Assembly: GCA_030278955.1 (NCBI GenBank)
Contig: JAOANR010000006.1
Span: forward strand, 30,051,124-30,115,123
DNA from: Hygrophila difformis
Lineage: Eukaryota > Streptophyta > Magnoliopsida > Lamiales > Acanthaceae
Direction: 5' to 3'
Length of the DNA: 64,000 nt
Below are positions 12,813-23,104 of this stretch, one piece after another; the stretch's first letter is position 1, and the number at the start of each line of letters is the position of its first letter. A program made the translations under genes and the position numbers. The notes under the pieces were generated by a model. That model was not told the origin of the DNA and did not search any database. It saw nothing but the letters and a program-made list of their open reading frames with translations.

Positions 12813-13344
12813 TGTCGCGGACCGTGGGTCCGCGACAGGAGGATCTCGACAGAGAGGTGGGAAATAAGAGAAATTAAAATTTTAGAAATTAGGGTTGTTG
12901 TGTCGCGGAACAAGGCGGACAGGGGTTCCGCGACACAAGGTTAGAGAGTTCAACAAGGGCATAATTCCTGTCACGGAATAAGAAATGTGTCACGGACCGT
13001 GGGTCCGCGACAGGGGTTCCGCGACACAAGGTTAGAGAGTTCAACAAGGGCATAATTCCTGTCACGGAATAAGAAATGTGTCACGGACCGTGGGTCCGCG
13101 ACAGGGGTTCCGCGACAGAGCCCTTCCCGACTGAAATTACAAGCATTTGGGTCCTCGGTCGCTAATCAGGGGTTGTGTCGCGGACCGTGGGTCCGCGACA
13201 GGGGTGCTTCGTGACCAAGGGATTTTAAAAAATTTTATAAAAAATTTGGCAGCATAACGCCTTATATTGCATTGCAGGGGAGTGCGTTGTGGTCCGTGGG
13301 ATCATAACGGGAAAATTACGTTGCAACCCGTGGGGTTGCAACGT
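12813..13344. repeat. cluster of short perfect hairpins with a CC-GTG-GG core
   Basis: Arms TGTCGCGGACC and GGTCCGCGACA around loop GTG are perfect at 12813-12837 and 13176-13200. They have one wobble pair at 12988-13012 and 13079-13103. Arms ACGTTGCAACCC / GGGTTGCAACGT around the same loop lie at 13318-13344. Arms GTTGTGGTCC / GGATCATAAC around GTG lie near 13285-13307, with two G-T pairs. A further pair TGTCGCGGAAC / GTTCCGCGACA brackets 12901-12935. None is in an open frame. Confidence 0.8.
12920..13118 (+). repeat. tandem duplication, 91 bp unit
   Basis: GGTTAGAGAGTTCAACAAGG begins at 12939 and again at 13030. The flanking AGGGGTTCCGCGACACAA and the following hairpin are repeated with it, giving slightly more than two nearly identical copies. 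Confidence 0.85.
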
Positions 13345-14190
13345 GATGCAATACAATTTAGGACATGCAATTTTTAAATAAATATGCACAAACACTTCAA
13401 TATTATCCATTTTTTAGATCTAGTGCATGAGAAATAAATAAAATAAAAAAATAAAACTAAAAAAATAAAAACACTACACTAAAGCTAAAATAAACAACAG
13501 GACACTAACTAAAAAAAAAAGAACAGGACACTACACTAAACTAGAGGAGAAAAAGTAAGAACAGGACACTACACTAGATCTATCAAGGGCCAAATACAAG
13601 TGTTTATGCATTTATTAAGTCTAAATAACTCATTTAAGCCTAACTAAAAATAAGAAAAGGATCAAGAGGCCCAATATGCAACAAACAGTAACAACCCATG
13701 GAGGGATTCCATAACAGATTTTTTTGGGAAGCAAAACCTTGATCATTCCAACAAAATATGGTTTAAAATACACCCATTGATTAAGTGTTTTTAACCCAAG
13801 ATACAAAAATAAAAAAAGCTGGAAAAAGTGAACACTAGCCACACTAATTTATTACATAAATTAAACTAAGCTACACTACAATCTACATTGCATAAAAATA
13901 AAAATAAAACTATCTACTCTAAAAGCTACTTGAGAGCACAGTGGTGCCCCAAGAACAGAAATTAAACTACAAGTGTGGCTAGGTTACTGTTCAAAGGGGT
14001 TGGGAGGTTATATTTATAGAGGAGAAGAATTGAGCCCTAGGCCCATTCAAGGCCCACCAGTCGCTAAACAATTGTGCCTGTTCGCGGAACAAATCTGGTT
14101 CAAGACACAATTTTTAGCTCCAAGATGACGCATAGGAGGGGGCGGGAGCTCGAGTCCAGGGGAAGAGGACGAAAATTTAACACTTGCGGG
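13345..14190. other. A-rich spacer with AACAGGACACTACACTA repeats
   Basis: There is no gene. Near 13496-13580 the phrase AACAGGACACTA(CACTA) occurs three times in an A-rich stretch. The remainder to about 14.1 kb is AT-rich and has no supported frame. Confidence 0.4.
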
Positions 14191-14269
14191 ACTTGCGGTC
14201 CTGGGACCTTGCGATGGTTTTGACATGTGAGAATTGGAAACTGGGGTGGTCACGTGACATGCTGCTCTC

Positions 14270-14530
14270 TCTTCTCTGTCGAGGTCGCGGGACTCTGTCC
14301 TGGTCGCGGTCCATGTGTCGCGGTCCATTGTTCCGCGACACAGATTTTGTATCTTGATACTCCCAATCTCTAACCATTTTCTGTCCAGGTCGCGGTGCAC
14401 CCGGTCGCGGTCCATGGTATCTCGACCCGGGGTTTGTTTAGCGACACGAATTTTGTGTCTCTAAACATCCCCAGTCCTTAAGCAATTTCCTTGTCTCTAA
14501 ACACCCGGTCGCTATACATGGTATCTCGAC
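14270..14530. repeat. GTCGCGGTCC word repeats including one hairpin
   Basis: GTCGCGG or a close variant recurs about seven times. TGTCGCGG and CCGCGACA pair at 14316-14340. A longer unit with GGTCGC(GG)TCCATGGTATCTCGAC and GACACGAATTTTGTGTCTC(TAAAC) repeats imperfectly about every 100 bp. The words match the hairpin arms of 12.8-13.2 kb. Confidence 0.6.
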
Positions 14531-14549
14531 TCGGATTGGGATTTTTCTT

Positions 14550-15440
14550 TCTCGACAATCTTTTTGTTTTCTCTTTACTCTTTTATTTTCTTTTTTCTCT
14601 TTCTTCTTTGTTCTTCTTCTCTCATTCTTCTTTCCTTCTCATTTCTTCCTCTCCATTCTTTCCCCATTTTCTTCTCTCGACAGGCCCTTCTTCTTCCTCA
14701 CCCAATTTTTCTTTCTTTCTTCTTTCTGCTTCTTCTTTTCTTATTTCTGATTTCTTGTTCCAGTTTTCTTGTTCCAATTTCCAATTTCTCTCATCTTCTT
14801 CTTTCTTCTGTTCCCCATTCTCAAATTTCCTTGTTGCTATGGGGCAGCGGCGGCGGTGGCGGAGCTTGAGGGAGGCGGCGATGGAGACGGAAATGGTGGT
14901 GGCGCGGCTATCCGGCGAGTTTGGGGAGCTGCGTCGGAGATGACGCCGGAGATGGCGATTGGGACCCTGGCCGGATCTGAAACTGAAGGTTGGAGACGAT
15001 GGCTGCGACAAGGTTGCGGTGGCGATGCGGGGGCTGCGGAAAGGTCGGGGGGAAGCTGCTGGAGGTTCTGGTGGTGGCGACGGGATGAGGGGGATGGACG
15101 CCGGGGCTGTACAGAGGCTGTTCGCCGGAGATGATTTGGTGGTTGGAGGTGGTAAAATGGTGGCTCGGGTTTGTGGTGGCGCGAGGGGGTGATCGGAAAT
15201 GGAGATGGCCGGATGTCCGGATCTGTTGCGGTTGAGGTGAGAGGCGGGGCTGCTGTGGTTGAGGGAAGCTCGCCGGAAATTGGTTCGTCGGAGTTGCAGC
15301 GGCAGACTGGAGGAAGAAGACGCTGCCAGGGGTTGAGGACGATGGGCTTGAGGAGATGGGCTGGTTCAGAACTTGGGCTGAAAATGGTGTTGTGGACTGC
15401 TGCAAGTTGTGGGCTGATGGAGAACATGGGCTGGAGATAA
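14550..15440. other. pyrimidine-rich tract followed by GC-rich block
   Basis: 14550-14830 is almost pure C/T on the + strand. 14840-15440 is GGCGG/GCCGG-rich and open in several frames on both strands. The predicted peptides are low-complexity (Pro/Ser/Ala-rich or Gly/Arg-rich), with no domain. I read this as compositional openness rather than a gene; it resembles the leader or LTR region of plant retroelements. Confidence 0.5.
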
Positions 15441-15549
15441 AAATCACTTGGATTAGCTTTGTTTTTATCATTATTTTTGTTTTGTTGTTTTAATTTTTTT
15501 AATGTAAGTAATGTAAATAAATAAAATTATATATAAGATAAATATTAAT

Positions 15550-15551
<2 letters not shown>

Positions 15552-15581
<30 letters not shown>
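15552..15581. repeat. (AT)n microsatellite
   Basis: About fifteen uninterrupted AT dinucleotides. Confidence 0.95.
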
Positions 15582-15584
<3 letters not shown>

Positions 15585-16019
15585 ATGTACTTTGTTTCCA
15601 CTTGATTATTGGCTTGTGTTCCATCTAATAGATCTGTGTTCCACCGAACAGATACTACCAAACCATAATTATCAAATGTGGAATTTTTAATGTTTTTATC
15701 ATGTTTTTGGATTTTTTAATATAATTTAATGAAAATAACAATATTTTTGTGTTTTTCAATAACAGCTTATTATTCATACAAACTTGCATATATCTGTCAA
15801 ATTCAACTGCTTTCTTATTTAAATAAGACCGGAATGCGATCAAATGTCCGTATTAGACACGGAAATAGATTGAAAATAATGGTCAATTTTGGCCATTATC
15901 AGTGAACGATGGACAGAAAATAGAGAAGCAACAGCAGCTGGACGATCCATCGAGAAGGAAGAGCAGGTACAAGAGGATCCCAAAACCGATCGAGACAGCA
16001 GCTTTGAGATACAAACATC

Positions 16020-18481
16020 ATGGACAGAACCATAGACAGAATTAAACGTAAGTAATTTAGAGAAGTTAGGGTTCATTTGTAATTGCTTGACCCATTTGTT
16101 GTAAATGAGAATTGGAAAGCTTAAAACACTTCCATTTAGGTCTAGTACTAGTACATTTATGTTTTTCGTATTTAAAATTGCATTTGGTAGAGTTTTGAAT
16201 GGCCAATATGTTAAAAGTTGGAGGAAGAAGAAGGCCCCTGTTCGGCCTCTGTTCGGCACTGGTGTGCAGAACATCATGGACCGAGCGCGGCGCAAGTCGC
16301 TGCGCACCGTGGTAGGCGTGCGGCATATGCGCCCGCATGCTACCAAGACCGTGCGGCTCACTTGGCCGCACGGTCTTTAGCCTGTTCGGCCGTTCGCGCC
16401 GAACAGGTCTGGTACTTTTTTTGATTTTTTTTTCTTCTCTTTCTCTTCTCTATTATGCAATGGTATTTATACTTATAAATTTCACTTTAATTTCAGATTT
16501 TTATCAGAAACATCGTAAACGGCCAACAGCATCGGCCCGAGCCGAATGGGTACGGCAGCGTAGAGATGCTGGACATCCAGCGATTCACCTGTATGACTAC
16601 GAGGAGCCTGTTGTAGATCATGATGCACCTCTAGTCGAGGCTGTTCCGGATTTTGCACCTCCAGTTCATGATCCTCTTCCACTTGAGCCCGTTCAGGATT
16701 TTGCCACTCAGGAGCCAGTGGCCCACCGATCACCTGTTGTAGATCATGCTCCGCCTCCAGACGAGCCCGTTCAGGATGACGGTGATGACCATATTGCACC
16801 GCCTTTACTCAGGCGTTTTAGGTACCACGTCGCATATGATATAAGGAATGGCCGTGAGCGAGCGCCGCTCAAGATCGTTAGCCATGCCGTGAAGTTAAAC
16901 ACATGGGAGATTGCGAACGGGCGCGAGAACAGACGGTTCCAGCACTACATCAGGCGATCTGGTTTTGACAAGATTAGACTGATCACTTTTAGGGCACCAA
17001 ACAAGAACTTGATCGAGGCCTTTATCGAGAGATGGCATCCAGAGACTAACACATTCCATCTACCATTCGGCGAGATGACGATCACGTTGGATGATGTGTT
17101 TTGTCTCATTGGTCTGCCGGTGATAGGGCGACCCGTTCTCTCCGGTCGCGAAGGTATTCTTACATTTAGTTTTGTATTAATTTCATGTGGTGTATGGTTC
17201 ATTAAATAAAATTGAATGCCTACATTTTCTACTTCTAGGTGTATCTATGGGCCACGAGGACGTTGCAAATTTGCTTAGGTACCCCACAGATCAGGTGGCA
17301 GCAGAGATGGTGAGGGTTAGGAGGGCTCAAGTTTCTTTGGAGTGGTTGAGAGTAAAATTTCAGACGGGTATGATATCGGAGGAGCGCGACGTTGTGAGGA
17401 GGACCGCAAGGGCCTACATTTTATATGTATTGGGGAGTGTCTTGTTCCCTAACAAGAGCGGGTCACGTGCCGATGTGAAGTGGCTCGAGTTTCTGGATAG
17501 GATCAACGGCGTTTCAGACTATGCTTGGGGAGCTGCAGTCCTTGCATACCTGTATAAGCAGCTCACTGTGGCTGCCACCGCAGAGATAAAGCAGGCGGTG
17601 GGATATTGGACATTGATGGAGGTATGTAGTTTTCTAATCACAGATTATGAACAGATACATTCAATTAATGACTTTTATGTAACGTTTGCCATAGGCTTGG
17701 ATATACGAGCACTTCCCTACGGTGGGCAGGCCACCCGAGGATCCCGATTACACTGGCGATGGACCCATGTGCGTTAGGTGGACGCAAGAAGGGCATACTG
17801 CACAGACGGTCGACCGTAGACGTGCATGGCGGGACAGGTTGGACGAGCTCACAGCGGACGAGGTACTCATTGTAACATAGATATACATATGATAAATATT
17901 GTGGATTTATTTACCTAATCAACAAAAATGAAATGTAGGTGATATTCGATCCGTACACTGAGGTGCGGGGGGTTTTCCCACGGCTGGAGTCCGCTCTTTA
18001 CCGTGGCTATTTATCTGCTGGTGACATTGTTGAGCCATACATGCCCGATCGTGTACTTCGACAGTTCGGGTATGTACAGACGATTCCACCCACCCCATTG
18101 GCGGAGCACTTAGACCGCGGCACTAGGGAGACTCGGAGCACAAGGCCTTACTGGCGTGAGCTAGGGGAACAGTTCACCACATGGGATATACACGTCCTTC
18201 CCGATGTCCGTTTGGGTCGACTGGCGGGTTACCCACATGAGTGTTCCCCTCCATATATGGATTGGTATACCGGGCATTTACACCCCAGGGTTCAGACACC
18301 GGTGCAGCGACCTCAACCTAGGCACCGTGCACCTGTCCGTGTAGACCACGCCATGCGAGATCACCAGGTTAGAGCATATCTGAGACAGTTTTTGGACGAC
18401 GATGATCCGAGAGTTCGCGATATTATCCATACTGTCTATGCGATGATGGGTGGTCGGGATGGGGCGGGACGAGATGATTGA
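16020..18481 (+). CDS. plant mobile domain (PMD / MAIN-like) transposon protein
   Basis: The proposed exons are 16020-16047, 16497-17153, 17239-17621, 17695-17862 and 17939-18481. All joins are GT-AG and keep frame, giving about 592 residues. Residues 20-110 are Pro/Asp/Val-rich with EPVVDH/EPVQD repeats. The plant mobile domain follows, with signature FHLPFGEMTITLDDVFCLIG and the IGRPV that comes after it. The middle (WLRVKF...AYILYVLGSVLFP...WGAAVLAYLY) and YEHFP then match the helical PMD core seen in MAIN/MAIL proteins and in 'phosphatase 7 long form' annotations. PMD proteins occur both as host silencing factors and as transposon cargo; the setting here argues for the latter. Exon 1 (start at 16020, donor C|GTAAGT) is the least certain part. 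No frame damage was seen in exons 2-5. Confidence 0.8.
16235..16407. repeat. hairpin island 1 (intron 1 of the PMD gene)
   Basis: AAGACCGTGCGGC pairs with GCCGCACGGTCTT at 16345-16377 (13 bp stem, 7 nt loop). CCTGTTCGGC pairs with GCCGAACAGG at 16381-16407 (10 bp stem). Imperfect relatives built from GTTCGGC and GCGCGGC words precede them from 16235. The region is GC-rich within AT-rich intron sequence. Confidence 0.8.
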
Positions 18482-18745
18482 CTTCGTGCGCGTGATGAAC
18501 TTCAGTGTTTTGATATTAGATGTTATTCACTTTTGATATTCGGGAACATTTGGATATTACTCTATGTTGGCTACACGATGAATTTATTTTGGATCTGGAA
18601 TGTTATAAATTTTGAATGATTATGTTTGTTGATTTCTGTTGTTATTTGTTAGCAGCTGGACGGTGTGAAAAGAAATGAGAATTGGGTCACCTTGTCGCGA
18701 GAATTGTGAAAAAAATGAAAAAAATAAAAAAACTGGGAATCAGGT

Positions 18746-18935
18746 CTGTTCGACCAACTCGGCCGAACAGTAAAAGAAACGCACGGCACAAGTTGCCGCA
18801 CTGGAAGCAATGCACGCGGCGACCCGGGCCGTGCGTATAATCCGACGTACGGCCGCTTTGGCCGTGCGTCCTCAAGCCCGTGCGGCTCCGTTGGCCGCGC
18901 GGCACACATGGTGTTCGGCCCTCTCGGCCGAACAT
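18746..18935. repeat. hairpin island 2 (between the convergent genes)
   Basis: Four 25 nt hairpins: 18746-18770 (CTGTTCGACC / GGCCGAACAG), 18845-18869 (ACGTACGGCC / GGCCGTGCGT), 18878-18902 (CCGTGCGGC / GCCGCGCGG) and 18911-18935 (TGTTCGGCC / GGCCGAACA). Loops are 5-7 nt. GGCC-N5-GGCC cores lie at 18851-18863 and 18917-18929. Confidence 0.8.
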
Positions 18936-20416
18936 ACCTGTAGCATGAACAGTAAAATAAAAATACAAACTCCAATTTTCAGATTCAAATGCATTATAAA
19001 AGCTCAAATTCAACTACATAATCAGAGGCAGATACAAACACAAACTAAAACATGTCATTGTGGATTCTAATACATGATCACATCGCCCAATGAACTTTAT
19101 CTAAATTCAATGGTTCCGGATCCAGGTCGACGGACTCGCCCGTGCTCGGTCTAGAAAAATCCGATAAATAATAGCCTTCGAGACGATGCCGGAGCGTGTC
19201 ACTCCAAGTAGTGGCAACCGGGGAGTGATACTTCGTCCACTGAGCAATGACGGGCGGTAGAGGGGATTCATGGGCTAGGTATACCTTTGAACAAAGAACA
19301 ACACATTAATAAGAAATAGTGCTGAAAATGACCAAATAATTGACATAACGTATACTTACAGCAATGAAATGACAGCCATTCAGAAGGGCAATGCAAAAGG
19401 TCTGCTTTAGATCCCCGGGAGGTGTGAGCAGCGGCAAGTATGTGTTGTTCACATTGGCCGACAGAGCAATAAGAGGTACATTGTACACTATAGCAACAAG
19501 GTGGCCCATCTCAGGCAGACAGAACCAATGCTCAGGATTGGCTTTAGCCCCATAGCAATGCAACACATTGAGAATATACTCCACTCGGCCTTGCTCAAGA
19601 AACACCTTATCGTACAATGACTTATTGTTCTCTAAGTGATGCATCAAATCTGACCTGACACGAGTCCACGACTCCTCTGTCCATTTTAAAAGCTCAGCAA
19701 TGGCCCGAAATCCACAATGTCCATCTGCCTTCACATCCTTGATCCCAACTATGTATGTTTTGAAATGATCTGGTGCATTAATACACGCTGGCAGTGGACA
19801 ATTACTTACAGCACGCCCCCGACGGACCTGTAAAGGATAAATACGATACTCGTATGTAACACAACATGCTCGATATAGACATGTGAATGCAAAAAAAAAA
19901 AAAGATTACCAATACCTTGGGTTTCGGCGGTCGTCTGGCGGATGTAAAAAATGGAACTGCTGAGACCGGACTGGCATCGTAAATGATCTTAGAGACATCG
20001 GGGGAGCAACTGTCCACCAGCTCAAATGCACTGGGATCCCTCTTTGTGGAACCCTTCTTCTTCGCTGACTTTGGTGGTCTCCCCCGAGGCCGGACCGGTA
20101 CAGAAGGCTCATTCAATGAAGTGGTGCTGGGATTTACCAATTCATTGAACTTCCTCCACATCATTTTTTTACCCGCATCATCCAACGCATTCCACTTGTC
20201 TGTTGCACTCCGGAACAGTTCATTAATATCCGGGATCACATCCTGTTTCACACCGTCCACAAAACGAGGTGTCCAATCCAGTTTCTTCCAATGGTCATCA
20301 ATCTGATTAAGCGGTATAGGCATCTTCTTGGAAACGTACTCTGACAGCTCATGAGCACATGGCAGCCCGCAAGTAGTACGTAGAACACATCCGCAGAAAT
20401 CGGCATCCATCACACC

Positions 20417-21052
20417 CAGTGGCGGAACTAGACTTTTGATTCAGGGTGTGCAAAAATTTAAATAATCGAAAATTTTTAATAAAATTTGGTCACTAAAGAG
20501 GTTAGCGACCAAATTTGTGATCAAAATTCGTTAGTTACCACAATTTTAGCAACCAAAATTCGTTAGCTATTACAAATTTAACTACCAAATCCACATTTTT
20601 TAGTAGTGTCATATGATTACACAAGTCGGATTGGATAATTTTCATCATAGCAAATTCTCTTTTTATTGTTGCAATTGCCACATGTAAATTAATGATAATT
20701 TGACCAGCAAATACACCGATAAGTAAGTTTTGTTCTTTATTTACAACCAATCTGTCCAATAGTATCAATCACATTAGGAGGAGTTTGGATCATTTTTATA
20801 TCTCTAATATATTTTCAAGTTGATTTTCAAACATAGTAAACTTATATGGATAATATGTAGGCAACTTTAATGAAGATCATGACAAGATTTAAAATTGGAG
20901 AAAGAATAAAAGAATTTTATTTAAGGGATAGGAGTTTATTTATTAAAATATCATTTTTTACTAGAAAAATGAAAACTTAAAAAAATTTTTTTTTTTTTTT
21001 AATTTGAGGGGGGTCAGCTGACCCCCCTAGAGCTATAGTGGTTCCGCCACTG
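20417..21052. mobile_element. non-autonomous hAT element, 636 bp
   Basis: The ends are CAGTGGCGGAACTA and its near-complement TAGTGGTTCCGCCACTG. ATCACACC is duplicated exactly at 20409-20416 and 21053-21060, the 8 bp duplication typical of hAT. Removing the element and one copy of the duplication restores an open frame across the SWIM motif of the host MULE, which confirms the boundaries. The interior has no gene. Confidence 0.92.
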
Positions 21053-22825
21053 ATCACACCATCGGGTAGATATCTGACCACCTCAACCATCATATCTAGT
21101 GCATATGCCGACACAAATCCTCGCACTCTTGAAAGATAACATTCCGGTACTTTTTGGATTGCCTATTCCGACTCACTTCAAACGATTCTGTAATTGCTTG
21201 ATGTGCATTCACCCATAAAGTATTGATGGTCGCCCAACAAGTCTCAAAATTCCCCATAGAAGTTTGCAGCTGCCTTTTCAACACTGAATGGTGACTCTTC
21301 ACTCTGCAACGATTTCAAATAAGGGAAATGTATCAGTACACGATTAAGAATATAGACTACTGGGACAGTTATAATCAAATTTATATTTAAAACATACCGG
21401 GATGTCGTAGTGTTCCCATAGTGCTTAGTCTTGTTTGTGGAATATCCCACAAATTTCTCCGTCCAAGTTTCACACCATTGCTTAAGACAGTATTCAACGG
21501 CCGGTAATGCATAGGCAAAATCGTTGCACAGACGGTTCACTTGTTCTTTAAACATATCATCGGAATCTGCCTCCATTACATTTTGCCACTGTCTGTAAAA
21601 CAAGTCCATTTTTCCTTGGATTGCAGGTGTTTCTTGCAATTTGCCACCACATTTTTGTTTATATGCCATCGACACAATAGTTGCGTGGCATCGGGAAATA
21701 TTTTCTCAATTGCATTTATAAGCGCCAACTCTCTGTCAGTCAAAATCACACTTGGCAAACTTTTTGAATCCATCAACGTAAGCAACATCTCAAGTGCCCA
21801 CGTATAGTTATCCTCCTTCTCCGCCTCCAAATAGGCACAAGCAACAAAAAATGTCAAACCCGTAGAGGTAACACCCACTATCTCCAACAAGGGGAATTTA
21901 AATCGATTTGTTTTGTAGGTACAATCCATCAACAACACATGTGGAAACGCACACAACAATTCAATGCTCTTCTTATGTGCAAAGAAAATATCTCGCACCT
22001 CACTAGTTGACTCATACCTGCGATGATTGTGGTGATAGCCGTTCTCATCTAACTTTCCCAACACGTATTGCATTTGGGTACGTCCGGCTCTATCCTTCAC
22101 ACGGTGTTTCTGGCGGCAGTTGTATATTGTCTTCATTGATGACACATTCTTAGGGAAAGTAGCCTTTAGGTCGAAGTACAACTCCTTGGGCCTCACGTTG
22201 TGCGACGAACCTTTCACCACCAATTCCTCCTCATCGGGTGTCAACCGCTGCATGTATGCATGTCCCTCGAAATAATTTGCAAGCCCATGATTATGGATTG
22301 CATGCACGACCACAACTTCCCATTCCCCACCAATGGTCACCTCTTGAGCCTTTAGTTCAAATGGGCACCCACATTTCTTTGATTTCCCTTCCCTCCGCCG
22401 GACAACCTTCCCTTGCCCATCTTCACATTTACCGGTATCTTCTTCATTTGGTAAGTTTGGATTCTTCTTCCCTTTCCATTCACGGTACTCACCTCCGTGC
22501 TCACATTGAAAATAAACACGGGATTTCCTTGTGCCCCCACCCGCATCTGACCTCTTAATAATAACCATCATGTGTTCCCTTTTCGCAGTGCCCTTTACCC
22601 AGTCTATGACAGCTTGTTTCGAAGGATAGTGAGCATAAGTCGTGAATATGTGAGTGTAGTCTTGGCCAACGACATCGGTGCTCAACTCATTTCCAATTGG
22701 ATTCTCAATGGCTAGTGTACCACTCCATTTCGTCTCAATAGAAGGTGGTTTCTGCAAGAAAAAATATTGAAAGAGGAATGAGAACAAAATAAAAAAAATT
22801 AAAAAAATAGGCTCTGCCTTCAGGT

Positions 22826-23014
22826 CCGTTCGGCCATCAAGGCCGAACGACCCGAAGACCGCGCGGGCGGATAGGCCGTGCCTTAAATGATGCGCACGGC
22901 CGGATCGGCCGTGCGTCCCAAGCGATGCGCGGCCTTCTCGGCCGAACGTTAGGCTACGCGTGCGACGCCATTGGCCGTTCGACGTGCTATGCGTTCGGCA
23001 GACCAGTGCCGAAC
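22826..23014. repeat. hairpin island 3 (intron 1 of the MULE transposase)
   Basis: Hairpins: 22826-22850 (CGTTCGGCC / GGCCGAACG), 22892-22916 (CGCACGGCC / GGCCGTGCG) and 22993-23014 (GTTCGGCA / TGCCGAAC). A mosaic one near 22929-22949 combines GCGCGGCC with GGCCGAAC. GGCC-N5-GGCC cores lie at 22832, 22898 and 22931. The whole island lies in the 307 nt intron 22752-23058. Confidence 0.8.
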
Positions 23015-23104
23015 AGCTGTGCGAAAATTTGGAAATTTCATTAACTTTAAAACATTACCTCTCCATCCCAAGGTGGCCATTGATCCTCCATTTGTTAGGC
23101 AATT

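Larger units (their letters stand above)
16020..23091. mobile_element. Mutator-like element core with two convergent genes
   Basis: A plant-mobile-domain gene on + and a MULE transposase gene on - face each other. Hairpin islands sit in intron 1 of each gene and between their 3' ends, which ties the genes into one unit. Outer terminal repeats and a 9 bp target duplication were not found, so the limits given are only the coding span. The right-hand repeat at 23.11-23.44 kb may be one terminal repeat. Confidence 0.7.
19078..23091 (-). pseudogene. MULE transposase with SWIM zinc finger and C-terminal OTU protease domain
   Basis: Exons on the - strand: 23091-23059 (MEDQWPPWDGE), 22751-21398, 21303-19916, 19827-19360 and 19284-19078, with GT-AG joins that keep frame. 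The N-terminal part has a Cys..Cys..HNH zinc-binding domain (FQCEHGG, KKCGCPFEL, AIHNHG). The DDE transposase core has LLMDCTYKTNRF and ILTDRELALINAI, with the CRWH motif after it. A SWIM finger (CGCVLRTTCGLPCAHEL) and an AT-hook-like PRGRPPKSAKKK follow. The OTU-type cysteine protease domain has catalytic Cys in DGHCGFRAIAELL and His in GCHFIAV. It would cut and move the element; the role of OTU in MULEs is unknown. The copy is broken: frameshifts near 21610 (A-run) and 21118, and a hAT insertion in exon 3 at the SWIM motif. Confidence 0.88.

Noticed and set aside
14622..15471. Overlapping frames of 100-196 residues on both strands
   Set aside because: They come from a pyrimidine tract and a GC-rich block. 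The peptides are low-complexity with no domain, and several frames are open at once.
21000..21030. Short GGGGGGTCAGCTGACCCCCC palindrome as an operator
   Set aside because: It lies just inside the right end of the hAT element and is better explained as a subterminal repeat.
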